Counted from the first letter of the stretch, positions 1 through 7,466 are shown. The stretch: DNA of 9,338 nucleotides from Methanoregula sp. (GCF_002835825.1 NZ_PIZH01000043.1:1-9338); one strand, 5' to 3'. The notes: generated by a model not told the origin, from the letters alone. Translations and numbers: made by a program.

Positions 1-2309
1 CCTTAACAAGGTTCATCTCGCTCGCCGCACGCCGCGGCGGCCAGAACATCCTCTCGGTGGGCCGGGTCCAGACCCCGACCCTCAGCATGATCGTTGACCG
101 GGAGAAAGAGATCGAGGCGTTCGTGCCCGAGACATACTGGCAGCTTGCCCTCGAATTCGAGAAGCGGGGCGAGGTGATCGAAGCACGGCATACCAATGGC
201 CGGTTCCACGAGAAAGCCATTGCCGAACAGGCCCGCAACCGGACACAGTCGCCCCTTGTCGTAAAGGAGGTCAGGACCGGGACCAAGCAGGACCGGGCCC
301 CCTCCCCGTTCGACACCACGACGTATATCGTTGCAGCGGCCCGGCTCGGGTTCTCTGCGGCAAACGCGATGCGGATTGCAGAAGACCTGTACATGAACGG
401 TTTCATCTCGTACCCGAGAACCGACAACACCGTCTATCCCCCGTCGCTGGATATCAACGGGATCCTGACTGCCCTCAAGGCATCTCCATTTAAGAAAGAT
501 GTTGAATGGGTTATGGCCCACCGGCGGCCGACCCCGACGCGGGGCAAGAAATCTTCGACCGACCACCCGCCAATCCATCCCACCGGCCCTGCAACGAAGG
601 AAATGCTCGGCGACGATGCATTCCGGGTGTACGAGCTCGTGCTCCGGCGGTTCCTTGCCACCCTTGCGCCGGACGCCCAGTGGAAGACCTTAAAGGTCCT
701 CTTCGATGCAAACAGCGAGGAATACACCACGACCGGGGGGCAGCTCATGGAACAGGGCTGGCACGCAGTCTACCCGTTCTCGGAAGCCCGTGAGACGCTC
801 CTCCCCGAGTTCACGACAGGTGAGAAACTTCCCATCAAAAAAGTCACTCTTGACGAGAAAGAGACACTGCCGCCGGCACGGTACACCCAGAGCAAACTCA
901 TCCAGCGGATGGAAGAACTGGGTCTTGGGACAAAGAGCACGCGGCACGAGGTCATCGCAAAGCTGGTCTCCCGGAAATACGTGGAAGGAGCGCCCCTCCG
1001 GCCCACGCTGGTCGGGAGAGTGGTCACCGAATCGCTCGAACAGCACGCCGACACCATCACCAAACCGGATATGACCCGGACGCTCGAATCCCACATGCAG
1101 CTGATCAAGCAGACCCAGCGGACACGCGAGGACGTTGTCAAAGAATCCCGTGAAATGCTGCACCGTGCTTTCGACCAGCTCGAAACCAACGAGCAGGTAA
1201 TCGGCGATGATATCCGGAACCGGACCGCCGAGGAGATGAACCTCGGGAAATGCCCGGTGTGCGGCGGGACGCTTGCCATCAAGCACCTCCGCGGCAATAC
1301 GCAATTCATCGGCTGTTCCCGGTACCCGGACTGCAGCTTCAACATCGGCCTGCCCACGGCACAGTGGGGATTTGCTATCAGGACCGATGAGAAATGCGAA
1401 AAGCACACCCTGAACTTTGTCCGGCTCGTGCGGAAGGGGGCCCGCCCCTGGGATATCGGGTTCCCGCTCTGCCACCAGATCAATTCCAACCGTGAGTCCC
1501 TCGAAGAGATTCCCTCTGCCGACAAGGAACTGGTCGACCGGATCCAGGCAAGCCATATCTACACGGTCGCCGAGCTGGCGCACAGCACCCCCGAGGATCT
1601 TGTAAAGAAACTTGGCGTTCCCCTTGAAAAAGCCACAGAACTGACCCGCGATGCGGTGATCGTACTCGAAAAACTCCGTCGCCGCTCGGAGTGCCGCAAG
1701 TTCATGCGGGACCGGCTCATCCCCCGGAAAGGGCGGAGTTCTGCAAAGATCCTTGCAGCGCTCAAGGATGCGGGGATAACGGACCTCTCGCTCCTTGCAA
1801 AGGCCGACCCGGCTACCCTGAAGAAAGCCGGAGTCAGCGACGCGGAGACGGAACAGCTGCTCTCCGATGCAAAGATCGTGTACCACAGCCAGGTTTTAAA
1901 GGAGATCGGCATTCCGGCCGTAAGCCTGAAGAAGTATATTACTGCGGGGGTCGTAGAGCCGGAAGCGTTCTGTGCGCTCTCATCTGCCGCCCTCAGCGAG
2001 AAGACGGGCATGTCCCTGTCGACCGTCCAGAAGCATGTTGACAAGGTCTGCACCTACTTACAAAAACCGGTCCCGAAGAAATTCTCAAAACTCCAGATCG
2101 AGCGCGGGAAGAAACAACTCCTCGCAGTGAGCGGGCTTTCCACGCCCCAGGTGGAAAAACTGTTCAAAGCCGGGATTGTCGATGGTGACGCACTCCTTGC
2201 CGCCGATCCGGTCTCCGTTGCGGCTGCTGCGGGAATCCCTGAGCAGAAGATCCGCGATTACCAGAAGGTCCTCAAAAGAAAGAAAGACACCGCCATCATT
2301 CAGCTATAG
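1..2309 (+). CDS. topA: DNA topoisomerase I (type IA, archaeal), 5'-truncated by the window edge
   Basis: Type IA topoisomerases cut one DNA strand through a 5'-phosphotyrosine and pass the other strand to relax negative supercoils. The reading frame is open from base 3, so the gene starts upstream. The TOPRIM domain and the start are missing, perhaps 150-200 residues by family comparison. Numbering codons from base 3, the family motif LSVGRVQTPTL lies near codons 17-27. The catalytic tyrosine is in ISYPRTDN (Tyr codon 411-413, codon 137). The segment MEELGLGTKSTRHEVI near bases 909-956 is also typical. A Cys4 zinc ribbon (CPVCGG...GCSRYPDC) spans 1251-1334. A second zinc-finger-like segment, CEKH...GFPLCHQ (1395-1476), seems to lack one cysteine. 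The last ~265 codons are HhH-like repeats, making the protein longer than ordinary archaeal TopA. The stop is TAG at 2307-2309, 5 bases from the convergent receiver gene. Family assignment is firm; the tail's function is inferred. Confidence 0.95.
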   Translation, partial: LTRFISLAARRGGQNILSVGRVQTPTLSMIVDREKEIEAFVPETYWQLALEFEKRGEVIEARHTNGRFHEKAIAEQARNRTQSPLVVKEVRTGTKQDRAPSPFDTTTYIVAAARLGFSAANAMRIAEDLYMNGFISYPRTDNTVYPPSLDINGILTALKASPFKKDVEWVMAHRRPTPTRGKKSSTDHPPIHPTGPATKEMLGDDAFRVYELVLRRFLATLAPDAQWKTLKVLFDANSEEYTTTGGQLMEQGWHAVYPFSEARETLLPEFTTGEKLPIKKVTLDEKETLPPARYTQSKLIQRMEELGLGTKSTRHEVIAKLVSRKYVEGAPLRPTLVGRVVTESLEQHADTITKPDMTRTLESHMQLIKQTQRTREDVVKESREMLHRAFDQLETNEQVIGDDIRNRTAEEMNLGKCPVCGGTLAIKHLRGNTQFIGCSRYPDCSFNIGLPTAQWGFAIRTDEKCEKHTLNFVRLVRKGARPWDIGFPLCHQINSNRESLEEIPSADKELVDRIQASHIYTVAELAHSTPEDLVKKLGVPLEKATELTRDAVIVLEKLRRRSECRKFMRDRLIPRKGRSSAKILAALKDAGITDLSLLAKADPATLKKAGVSDAETEQLLSDAKIVYHSQVLKEIGIPAVSLKKYITAGVVEPEAFCALSSAALSEKTGMSLSTVQKHVDKVCTYLQKPVPKKFSKLQIERGKKQLLAVSGLSTPQVEKLFKAGIVDGDALLAADPVSVAAAAGIPEQKIRDYQKVLKRKKDTAIIQL
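1509..2288 (+). repeat. Four HhH-like protein repeats in the topoisomerase tail
   Basis: By eye the tail divides into four units of about 50-60 residues, at roughly 1509-1685, 1740-1883, 1887-2063 and 2106-2288. Each has the pattern 'helix, then a short aGI/gV turn, then aLa.adp..L....Gv....a..l...a'. Examples are KDAGITDLSLLAKADPATL in unit 2 and LFKAGIVDGDALLAADPVSV in unit 4. This resembles the helix-hairpin-helix modules seen in the RadA N-terminal domain and in topoisomerase V, which bind DNA without sequence specificity. The boundaries are approximate and the fold assignment is inference from pattern. Units 1 and 3 are more diverged than units 2 and 4. Confidence 0.6.
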
Positions 2310-2314
2310 GCGGA

Positions 2315-2686
2315 TTACTTTTTTTTCAGCGCCAGTTCAATTCCCACCCGCAGGTCATTGTCCTCAAACGGTTTGACAATGAACCCGTCCGGTTGTGTGG
2401 CCTTTGCACGGTCAAGGGTAGAGCCGTCGGAATGGGATGTGACATAGACAACCGGGATGGAGAATTGCTTTTTTATCCTTTTTGCCGTCTCTATCCCGTC
2501 CATCTCTCCCTGGATATTGATGTCCATAAGGACAAGGTCCGGCCGGGTCTTCGCCACAAGATCCATGGCCTCCGCACCCGAAACCGCTCTCCCGGCCACC
2601 TCGTAGCCCAGGTTCTTCAACCGCCAGTCCTCGACCTTTGCAATGATGTCGTCATCCTCGACAAGGAGAATCTTTTTAGGTGTCAA
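2315..2686 (-). CDS. Stand-alone response regulator receiver (CheY-like)
   Basis: This is a single phospho-receiver domain of about 123 residues with no output domain. Counting from the TTG start, the acidic cluster EDDD is at 10-13, the phospho-acceptor Asp55 sits in LVLMDINI, the switch Thr83 in YVTSHSD, and the conserved Lys105 in IVKPF. It probably receives phosphate from the histidine kinase directly upstream; the gap is 45 bases and the strand is the same. With no DNA-binding domain it must act through protein partners or as a phosphate relay. I chose TTG at 2686-2684 because a perfect GGAGG (2699-2695) lies 8 bases ahead of it. A GTG at 2701 in the same frame would add five residues (MEDTA), but it would overlap that ribosome site and has no good one of its own. 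The protein ends in three lysines. Confidence 0.9.
   Translation of the reverse strand: MTPKKILLVEDDDIIAKVEDWRLKNLGYEVAGRAVSGAEAMDLVAKTRPDLVLMDINIQGEMDGIETAKRIKKQFSIPVVYVTSHSDGSTLDRAKATQPDGFIVKPFEDNDLRVGIELALKKK
2319..2326 (+). terminator. U-tract, likely terminator of the topoisomerase gene
   Basis: Eight consecutive T residues begin 10 bases after the TAG stop. Archaeal RNA polymerase terminates at U-rich tracts without needing a hairpin, so this is a plausible terminator. The same bases, read on the minus strand, encode the lysine tail of the receiver protein. For the opposite operon, a T-rich minus-strand stretch inside the topoisomerase 3' end (about 2273-2288) could play the same role, but that is weaker. 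Confidence 0.5.
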
Positions 2687-2694
2687 TGCAGTAT

Positions 2695-2699
2695 CCTCC
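2695..2699 (-). promoter_or_regulatory. Shine-Dalgarno site of the receiver gene
   Basis: The minus strand reads GGAGG, followed by the 8-base spacer ATACTGCA and a TTG codon. This site decides the start in favour of TTG at 2686 over the longer GTG reading at 2701. Confidence 0.65.
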
Positions 2700-2731
2700 A
2701 CTTCACGTTCCCGGTTTGGCGCTCCTAATGA

Positions 2732-5569
2732 TTACGCTTTCTCCTCTTTTTTCACAAACCGCCAGGTTCCATTCGGGATGATGAGTTCAAACCGGGCTCC
2801 TTTCCCATAAACCCCGGTCTCGCGGATCGAGATGCCCGTGATCCTGAGGATCTCACGGGCCAGGAAAAGTCCCATGCCGGTATTTCTTCCTACCCCGCGT
2901 TCAAATATCCTGATTTTGGCATTGTCGGGAATCCCGGCACCACCATCCTCGCAGATAAGGGTCAGCCCCATATCGGAGATCTGGTAATAAAACCGTATGA
3001 TCGTGACATGCTCGCCATAGCGCACCGCATTGTCCACAAGGTTATAGAAGACCTTCTCCAGCAGGGGATCGGCAAAGATCTCCGTCTCCTCAAGTTCTAC
3101 ATTGATCGAGATACCGGGGCTGCTGATGCCCGCTACGGTACGGGCAACAACATCCCGGACATTCTGCCAGATGGGGGCATGCACCCCGACGCCCTGGTAC
3201 TCCTTCGTGAAGGTGATCTGCCGCTGGATGAGGCGTCCCTCCTCCTTGATCTGTTCCAGCAGCCGGGCCAGCTCCTCCTTGTTGCCGGATGCCACGGCCA
3301 TGTCGATGAGGCCGAAGATCCCGGTGATGGTGTTTAAGATATCATGCCGTGTGATATCGTTCATGAGGTTCAGTTTCTTGTTTGCCAGGTGGACTGCATC
3401 CTCGATACGTTTCCGGTCGGTGATATCGGTGATCGTGCCCACGTAGCCACGCACCTGCCCCTTGCTGTCGTAGACCGGGACCGACTGTCCGTAGAGCCAG
3501 ATGACCGTCCCGTCCGGTCGCATGAACCGGGTCTCGGCATCCGGAAAGAGCCGCGACTGGAACTTCTTCCACATCTCTTTTGAGATCCGCATGCTGTTCA
3601 AGGGTTCCTGGATCTCCTTCCACGGGCGGCTTCGCATATCCGCAAAGCTCATGCCGGTCATCTCCTCCCACCGCTCGTTGACAAACGTGAGGGCTCCGCT
3701 TGTTTTGCTCTCGAAAACCCCAACGGGAGAAGTCTGGAGGATATGGGAGAGGCGTTCCTGGCTCTCCTGGAGCTCCTCCTGCATCCGGAGGCGGGCTGTG
3801 TTGTCGATAAAGGTCTCAAGCAGGCAGGAGCGCCCGTGCAGCATGACCGGAACAACGTGTTTGATGATGGAGACCCTGCTCCCGTCGGATCTCACCAGGA
3901 TACGCTGGGAATTGTCCACCTGCATACCAAGGTCCGTGACCGGACACTTCCCGGCTTCGGCAGGGCAGACAACATCGTGACAGGACCGGCCAATAATCTC
4001 GTCCCGGGTTATCCCGATCATTTCCAGGGCTGCGGGATTGACATCGATAATCGTATGGGTTTTGGTATCGATTACCAGGATCCCGATATTGACTGACATC
4101 AGGAGGGTTTGCAGGTACTCCTGGCTTTCTATCAACGCTTCTTCCAGGTTGATCCTTTCCGTTACATCGATGAGGACCCCGCGGAAGCCAACAACCTGGC
4201 CGTCGCGGTGTATCAGGGATGTGGAGATGATCGCACGCATCAGCGTGCCATCGGTTTTCCGGAGCGTGTATATCTCCCCGGTTGACGTTGAACCGGAGAG
4301 AATCGCAGCGAGTCCGCGGCGCATCCGCTCCACCTCCCCTTCGATGAGGAAGTCAATGGCACGGGCACCGCTCTTGATCATCTCATCTGAGATCCCGAAC
4401 AAATCAGCACCAACCTTGTTGGTGTAGAGGATCCGGCAGTCCGTGTCCATCTCGAATATGGGAAGTGGGAGCAGATCCGCAAGCTCGTGGAACCGTGCTT
4501 CGCTCTGGATAAGGCCTTTATTCGCCTCGTCAAGGGAGTCCAGCATTGCGTTAATCTCACGGGCCAGTGTCGAGATCTCATCGTTGCCTTCGAAATGGAC
4601 TCTCCTTGAAGGAAGCGACTTCGTACTGATGCCCTGAACCTGGGAACCAAGGGATGTAATCCGCGAAAGGACGAGCCGGTCGAGAATGAGAAGCGAAGTG
4701 ACCCCGAGGATTAGCCCGGCCCCGAGCACGATAAGGATGTACTGGGTCGTGGTGGTGACACCCTGCTGGTAAATCGTCCGCGGTTTTTTTATCTCGAGGA
4801 TGAGCCGCCCCTCCCCGTTGACATCCCGGATAAGGGCATACCCGGCAATCACATCATTGCCGGCAATCCCGATGCTCCTTTCACTGCCGCTATCCGGGGC
4901 CGTAATCGATCTTTGAACGGAACCGGGGATTTTCGGGTCATCTGCTGCAAGGACGCGGATCTCCTGCTGCACGGGATTTGCCGGGAAAAATACTTCGGTA
5001 TAATCCAGGTACCTGCCCATGATCACGCTGCCCGTGGGTTCACCGGAGAGATCCGAGTGGATGATCGGGCAGGACGCAACAATGACCGGGTTCCCGTCAA
5101 GGACCAGTATTCCGGAGGTAATGCTGAGCCGTTCTGATATATCGAGGAGCGGGCTTCCCTTTACCAGGTACTGTCCCAGGGACTCCGGTATTGCCTCCAG
5201 GGTCCTGTTCACCGGGTCATAGGCACCGGCATAGACGATAGTGCCATCCTTGTTGGTCATGACGATGAAACTGACCTGCAGATTGTGGAAGATCCCCGGC
5301 AAAAGATTCTTGGACTCATAGGCAGGGTTTTTGCCATTGACAAAGCTGTAGGTATCATCCCACTGGCCCCAGTCGGAGGTGATGGCGGACAGGGCCCGGT
5401 ATTCGGCATCCATGCGACTCAAGGCAATGTCAATGTCCTGATTGACATATTTCTGTTCCAGGGCACTGTAACTGGTGAGAGAGACATCCGCAACAAAAAT
5501 GACGATCAGGGCGAGGATGACGATCAGCAGGAGTATCAGGATAACGCTGGTTTTTTCCTGGAGTTTCAT
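2732..5569 (-). CDS. Membrane sensor histidine kinase: CHASE4-HAMP-PAS-PAS-PAS-HisKA/HATPase
   Basis: This 945-residue sensor kinase would autophosphorylate on a histidine and pass phosphate to a receiver, probably the one encoded just downstream. Transmembrane helix 1 is at about 8-28. The extracytoplasmic CHASE4-type sensor (about 40-260) carries the hallmark DWGQWDDTYSFV at 66-77. Transmembrane helix 2 is at about 277-301, then HAMP (about 300-350). Three PAS domains follow at about 355-475, 485-595 and 605-722, each ending in a typical DVT/DNT/DIT segment. The second PAS holds Cys530, Cys535 and Cys542. The phospho-accepting H-box is TRHDILN with His742. ATPase motifs are an N-box (NLVDNAVRYG, Asn843 and Asn847), G1 (DGGAG, 875-879) and G2 (GMGLFL, 898-903). 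All catalytic residues look intact. The ATG start at 5569 leads straight into the membrane helix; no good Shine-Dalgarno is visible. The ligand is unknown. Confidence 0.95.
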   Translation of the reverse strand: MKLQEKTSVILILLLIVILALIVIFVADVSLTSYSALEQKYVNQDIDIALSRMDAEYRALSAITSDWGQWDDTYSFVNGKNPAYESKNLLPGIFHNLQVSFIVMTNKDGTIVYAGAYDPVNRTLEAIPESLGQYLVKGSPLLDISERLSITSGILVLDGNPVIVASCPIIHSDLSGEPTGSVIMGRYLDYTEVFFPANPVQQEIRVLAADDPKIPGSVQRSITAPDSGSERSIGIAGNDVIAGYALIRDVNGEGRLILEIKKPRTIYQQGVTTTTQYILIVLGAGLILGVTSLLILDRLVLSRITSLGSQVQGISTKSLPSRRVHFEGNDEISTLAREINAMLDSLDEANKGLIQSEARFHELADLLPLPIFEMDTDCRILYTNKVGADLFGISDEMIKSGARAIDFLIEGEVERMRRGLAAILSGSTSTGEIYTLRKTDGTLMRAIISTSLIHRDGQVVGFRGVLIDVTERINLEEALIESQEYLQTLLMSVNIGILVIDTKTHTIIDVNPAALEMIGITRDEIIGRSCHDVVCPAEAGKCPVTDLGMQVDNSQRILVRSDGSRVSIIKHVVPVMLHGRSCLLETFIDNTARLRMQEELQESQERLSHILQTSPVGVFESKTSGALTFVNERWEEMTGMSFADMRSRPWKEIQEPLNSMRISKEMWKKFQSRLFPDAETRFMRPDGTVIWLYGQSVPVYDSKGQVRGYVGTITDITDRKRIEDAVHLANKKLNLMNDITRHDILNTITGIFGLIDMAVASGNKEELARLLEQIKEEGRLIQRQITFTKEYQGVGVHAPIWQNVRDVVARTVAGISSPGISINVELEETEIFADPLLEKVFYNLVDNAVRYGEHVTIIRFYYQISDMGLTLICEDGGAGIPDNAKIRIFERGVGRNTGMGLFLAREILRITGISIRETGVYGKGARFELIIPNGTWRFVKKEEKA

Positions 5570-5572
5570 TTT

Positions 5573-5584
5573 GATCGTCCGATC
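5573..5584. promoter_or_regulatory. Short inverted repeat GATCG-TC-CGATC ahead of the kinase start
   Basis: Two perfect 5-base arms are separated by 2 bases. They lie 4 bases upstream of the kinase ATG and about 23 bases downstream of its TATA-like box, near the predicted transcription start. It could be an operator, or a hairpin at the mRNA 5' end. A site this short can arise by chance. Confidence 0.3.
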
Positions 5585-5606
5585 ATTCTCCCGTTTTTAT
5601 TAGTGG

Positions 5607-5614
5607 AATATAAA
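5607..5614 (-). promoter_or_regulatory. TATA box for the kinase-receiver operon
   Basis: The minus strand reads TTTATATT, close to the archaeal TATA consensus. It is about 40 bases upstream of the kinase ATG. A start site some 25 bases downstream would fall near 5584, giving a 5' leader of about 15 bases. The opposite strand of the same site (AATATAAA) might also serve the GGGPS gene, with a longer leader of about 60 bases. Confidence 0.5.
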
Positions 5615-5658
5615 CTGTTCTGTGCCCGGAGAACCTGTTCAGGGATGCAGGGATACCG

Positions 5659-5665
5659 GTATATG
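5659..5665 (+). promoter_or_regulatory. Possible TATA element for the GGGPS-methyltransferase operon
   Basis: GTATATG lies about 36 bases upstream of the preferred ATG at 5698. It would place the transcript start about 10 bases ahead of that codon, consistent with the absence of a ribosome binding site there. The match is modest. Confidence 0.25.
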
Positions 5666-5697
5666 TGGATGGAGCGCCAATACTAAACCAGATCATC

Positions 5698-6387
5698 ATG
5701 AAATGGAAAGACTGGGTCCACGTGACAAAACTCGATCCCGACAAGCAGCTGAAGGCCGGCGATATTGAAGCGATAGCCGCAAGCGGTACCGACGCCCTGA
5801 TGCTCTCGGGTACGCTGAATGTCACGCAGGAGAACCTTTCCGTCCTCTTAAAGGAAGTGAAGGCCTACAACCTTCCGCTCGTCATGGAGCCTGCCGGGCC
5901 CGAGGCAGTCCTGATGCAGGGGATCGATTACGTCTTTGTCCCGAGCGTGATGAACACGACCGAGGTCACATGGATTGTCGGGAAACACAAGGCATGGGTC
6001 CAGATGCACAAGGGAAAGATCCCCTGGGGAAACGCTATCGTGCCCGAAGCCTACATCGTGCTCAACCCCAACTCATCGGTCGGCAGGGTGACAAAAGCGG
6101 TCTGCGACCTGAAGCCGGATGAGGTAGCCGCGTATACCTCCGTGGCTGAGCATTACTTCCATTTCCCCATCGTGTATATCGAATACAGCGGCACCTTTGG
6201 CGATCCGACCGTAGTGAAAGCAGCATCCGAGGCGATTGACAAGTCCGTTCTCTATTATGGCGGTGGGATCAACTCTGCTGAAAAGGCTGCGCAGATGGGC
6301 AAATATGCTGATACGATCGTTGTCGGAAATGCCGTCTATGATCAGGGCCCGGCGGTCCTGAAAGCAACAGTGGACGCAGTCCAGTAA
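5698..6387 (+). CDS. Geranylgeranylglyceryl phosphate synthase (GGGPS)
   Basis: GGGPS joins geranylgeranyl diphosphate to the 3-hydroxyl of sn-glycerol-1-phosphate. This makes the first ether bond of archaeal membrane lipids and sets their stereochemistry. The protein is a 229-residue (beta/alpha)8 barrel of normal family length. Visible family motifs are [10 protein letters not shown] (6-15, with metal-binding Asp13), [10 protein letters not shown] (34-43), the phosphate-site segments [10 protein letters not shown] (161-170) and YYGGGINS (186-193), and VVGNAVY (208-214). I chose ATG at 5698 because the family normally begins M-x-W-x-x-W-x-H-x-T-K-L-D-P. A GTG at 5665 would add 11 residues unlike the family. 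No Shine-Dalgarno is visible, so the mRNA may have a very short leader. The methyltransferase gene follows after 8 bases and is probably co-transcribed. Confidence 0.95.
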   Translation: MKWKDWVHVTKLDPDKQLKAGDIEAIAASGTDALMLSGTLNVTQENLSVLLKEVKAYNLPLVMEPAGPEAVLMQGIDYVFVPSVMNTTEVTWIVGKHKAWVQMHKGKIPWGNAIVPEAYIVLNPNSSVGRVTKAVCDLKPDEVAAYTSVAEHYFHFPIVYIEYSGTFGDPTVVKAASEAIDKSVLYYGGGINSAEKAAQMGKYADTIVVGNAVYDQGPAVLKATVDAVQ

Positions 6388-6395
6388 TCCCTTTT

Positions 6396-7163
6396 ATGCC
6401 CGAGATCGATATCGTCCTTGTTGCTCCCATCTATGAAGGAAACGTGGGATTTGCCGCCCGCGTGATGAAGAACTTCGGCTTTACCCGGCTCGTGCTCATC
6501 GATCCCTGCCCGCTTGGCGAAGAGGCGAAGGCCCGGGCATCGCACGCGCAGGACGTGCTGAAGAACGCCGAGGTCTGCACGATTGAGGATGTGTTCGCCC
6601 GGAGCAACATTGTCATCGCAACGACAGGCACGGTGAGCAAGTCGGTCTGCCACGCGATGCGGATGCCGTTTTATTCTCCCAAAGAGCTCCGCGAGCGGGT
6701 GAAGGATCTCGATGGCAGGATCTCGATCCTCTTCGGCAGGGAGAACTGGGGGCTCAATAACGAAGAGGTGAAGAGGAGCGACATGATCTGCACGATCCCG
6801 ACGAGTGAAGAATACCCGATCCTCAACCTCTCGCATGCGGTTGGGGTTGTCTGTTACGAGCTGGCAAATCTCCCGCTACCGAGCTATGCCCTCTGTCCGC
6901 CGCAGGACATGGAATACCTGTACCAGCACGTTGACCGGTACCTCGACGGCATCCACCACCCGAAGTTCAAGCGTGAGAACACCTTAATCCTCATCCGCCG
7001 TATTCTCGGCCGGTGCAACCTCACGGTGCGGGAGGCGAGCACGCTCCACGGGCTCCTGCGCCGGAGCGAATGGCACATTGACCCGAAACTGCTGGACCGG
7101 GACAAAACGGGAGCCAGGAACCTCCGAAATTTCGGGGATGAAGACGAAGGAGAAGAGGAATAG
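6396..7163 (+). CDS. trmJ: TrmJ-type SpoU/TrmH RNA 2'-O-methyltransferase
   Basis: SPOUT enzymes of this group use S-adenosylmethionine to methylate ribose 2'-hydroxyls. TrmJ modifies position 32 in the anticodon loop of tRNAs. The 255-residue protein has SpoU motif 1 (EGNVGFAARVMKNFG, 14-28, with the likely catalytic Arg22), motif 2 (ILFGRENWGL, 111-120) and motif 3 (IPTSEEYPILNLSHAV, 134-149, Asn144). These form the trefoil-knot cofactor site. Residues about 170-228 (YLYQHVDRYLDGI...LTVREASTLHGLLRR) match the helical C-terminal extension that distinguishes TrmJ from other SpoU proteins. The tail from about 231 is charged and ends in an acidic stretch (GDEDEGEEE). The ATG lies 8 bases after the GGGPS stop, with no clear ribosome site, suggesting translational coupling. 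The exact tRNA targets are inferred from the family; a related SpoU specificity cannot be excluded. Confidence 0.88.
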   Translation: MPEIDIVLVAPIYEGNVGFAARVMKNFGFTRLVLIDPCPLGEEAKARASHAQDVLKNAEVCTIEDVFARSNIVIATTGTVSKSVCHAMRMPFYSPKELRERVKDLDGRISILFGRENWGLNNEEVKRSDMICTIPTSEEYPILNLSHAVGVVCYELANLPLPSYALCPPQDMEYLYQHVDRYLDGIHHPKFKRENTLILIRRILGRCNLTVREASTLHGLLRRSEWHIDPKLLDRDKTGARNLRNFGDEDEGEEE

Positions 7164-7234
7164 ACCTGTTGTGGGGAAGCGGAATATCCCAACCAGAAAC
7201 AGGCAAAACTCTTACGATACCACGGATTCCTGCG

Positions 7235-7251
7235 TCTTGTTTTTTCTTGTC
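7235..7251 (+). terminator. T-rich terminator after the methyltransferase gene
   Basis: The stretch TCTTGTTTTTTCTTGTC, with six Ts in a row, lies about 72 bases after the methyltransferase stop. It fits U-tract termination in archaea. No hairpin is needed and none is obvious. Confidence 0.45.
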
Positions 7252-7337
7252 GCTCTGATCGGTGCCTGATTCGTGCAGATTCTCAGGTCTGACCGGTACG
7301 TATGACAGGGTTTATCCACAGGTAAAACCCGCTGCTG

Positions 7338-7350
7338 TTTTTAATAAAAC
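7338..7350 (+). promoter_or_regulatory. TATA-like element in the gene-poor region
   Basis: TTTTTAATAAAAC resembles an archaeal TATA box. If active, transcription would start near 7370, just before the first TGAT hairpin and with no good coding frame downstream. It would therefore be a candidate promoter for a non-coding RNA. The match is imperfect and the AT-rich setting could produce it by chance. Confidence 0.25.
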
Positions 7351-7386
7351 AAGTAACTGCTCCATTAATACCATTTGAAGTAATGA

Positions 7387-7404
7387 TGGGGGCTGATGCC
7401 CCCA
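7387..7404. repeat. Perfect hairpin, 7-base arms, TGAT loop (first)
   Basis: TGGGGGC and GCCCCCA flank the loop TGAT. The flanking bases allow a competing fold in which TAATG (7381-7385) plus the G-run pair with the CCCCCCATTA at 7407-7416. Confidence 0.6.
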
Positions 7405-7466
7405 TACCCCCCATTAAGATGCTTGCCACCGCCGACTCGAAGAACCGGATAGTTCCTCTCGATTTC

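Noticed and set aside
690..1886. Long 398-codon open frame on the minus strand opposite the topoisomerase
   Set aside because: It is a shadow of the topoisomerase coding sequence and shows no motif of its own.
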